NCBI GenBank assembly: GCA_023410905.1
Contig: JAEYPL010000317.1
Coordinates: 1 to 23,503 of the forward strand
DNA from: Pseudomonadota bacterium
Lineage (GTDB): Bacteria > Pseudomonadota > Alphaproteobacteria > Rhizobiales > Hyphomicrobiaceae
DNA length: 23,503 bases
Reading direction: 5' to 3'
In this document: piece by piece, positions 23,072-23,503 of the stretch
How positions within the stretch are numbered: the first letter of the stretch is position 1
How the letters are laid out: each line of letters opens with the position of its first letter
Program-made: the position numbers and the translations under genes
Notes under the pieces: model-generated
The model's database searches: none
The model's input: only the letters and a program-made list of their open reading frames with translations
What the model was told of the DNA's origin: nothing

Positions 23072-23503
23072 TGCTCGAGCCGTCATTCCTGTTCGGGCAG
23101 TTCGTCGGCGGTCTCAGTATCGCGATGTTTCTCTTCCTGATCGCCTCAGGCCTCGCGCTGATCTTCGGCGTCTTGCGCATCCTGAACTTCGCGCATGGCT
23201 CGTTCTACATGATCGGAGCCTACCTCGCCTGGCAGATCACGCAGATCCTCGGGCCCGCGACCGGCTCGTTCTGGCTCGGCGTCCTCGGCGCGGCCAGCAT
23301 CGTCGCCCTCCTCGGCGCCGTGATCGAGCGCGTGCTGCTGCGGCCGCTCTACGGGCGCGAGGAGCTCTACCAGCTGCTGTTCACCTATGCGCTGGTGCTC
23401 GTCCTGGCCGACAGCGCCAAGCTGATCTGGGGCACCCAGCAGCTCTCGGTCTCGCGACCGCCGGGCCTGTCGGGCGCGAGCACGATCTTCGGCGCCGTGA
23501 TCC
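23071..23503 (+). CDS. LivH-type permease of locus B (3' end outside window)
   Basis: The frame is open from ATG 23071 to the right edge, 144 complete codons. It begins MLEPSFLFGQFVGGLSIAMF and continues with LALIFGVLRILNFAHGSFYMIGAYLAW, the standard first membrane segments of LivH-type permeases; three more hydrophobic segments follow. GGAG lies eight bases before the start, and the ATG overlaps the IclR stop by one base. Compared with the locus A LivH it has the more usual LNFAHG in place of MNLAYG. LivM, LivG and LivF partners are expected just beyond the window. Confidence 0.93.
   Translation, partial: MLEPSFLFGQFVGGLSIAMFLFLIASGLALIFGVLRILNFAHGSFYMIGAYLAWQITQILGPATGSFWLGVLGAASIVALLGAVIERVLLRPLYGREELYQLLFTYALVLVLADSAKLIWGTQQLSVSRPPGLSGASTIFGAVI

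Overview
The window is high-GC, densely coded bacterial chromosome and reads as Alphaproteobacteria, most likely Hyphomicrobiales (Rhizobiales). The grounds are the base composition, long open shadow frames on the antisense strands, the alphaproteobacterial character of the RuvX, MiaA, IlvB/IlvH and PdxH proteins, a rhizobial-type small surface-antigen-like lipocalin-sized protein, and two HAAT-type (Liv-type) ABC uptake systems. I see no rRNA, tRNA, CRISPR array, insertion sequence or phage gene. No gene-free stretch exceeds about 230 bases.

Left part (1-4000, minus strand): two tandem paralogous secreted glucosaminidase-like cell-wall hydrolases (the first runs off the left edge), an EamA/DMT-type membrane transporter and a small exported surface-antigen-like protein. 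Middle housekeeping part (4000-13600): pdxH (+), a large membrane protein fused to a spermidine-synthase-like methyltransferase domain (-), a UPF0173 metallo-beta-lactamase-fold hydrolase (-), then a plus-strand run ruvX-miaA-ilvB-transglutaminase-like-GST-ilvH. The acetolactate synthase subunit genes are separated by two unrelated enzyme genes.

Right part (13600-23503): two Liv-type ABC transport loci lie side by side with different regulators. Locus A is on the minus strand: a periplasmic binding protein, LivH permease, a LivM-LivG fusion, and finally a LivF ATPase that is fused in frame, with no stop codon, to a complete vanillin/salicylaldehyde-type aldehyde dehydrogenase. A divergent AraC-family regulator gene sits at its head. 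A strong 18-bp stem-loop separates the binding-protein gene from the permease gene. Locus B is on the plus strand: a second binding protein, an IclR-family regulator within the operon, and a second LivH-type permease that runs off the right edge. An AT-rich promoter region with a 20-bp-period direct repeat and a 7-bp inverted repeat precedes it.

The most striking item is the LivF-aldehyde dehydrogenase fusion. It physically couples an import ATPase to an aldehyde-oxidising enzyme, and together with the AraC/IclR regulators suggests import and first-step catabolism of an aromatic or other aldehyde-yielding compound rather than simple branched-chain amino acid uptake. The substrate is inference; the fusion itself is read directly from the sequence.
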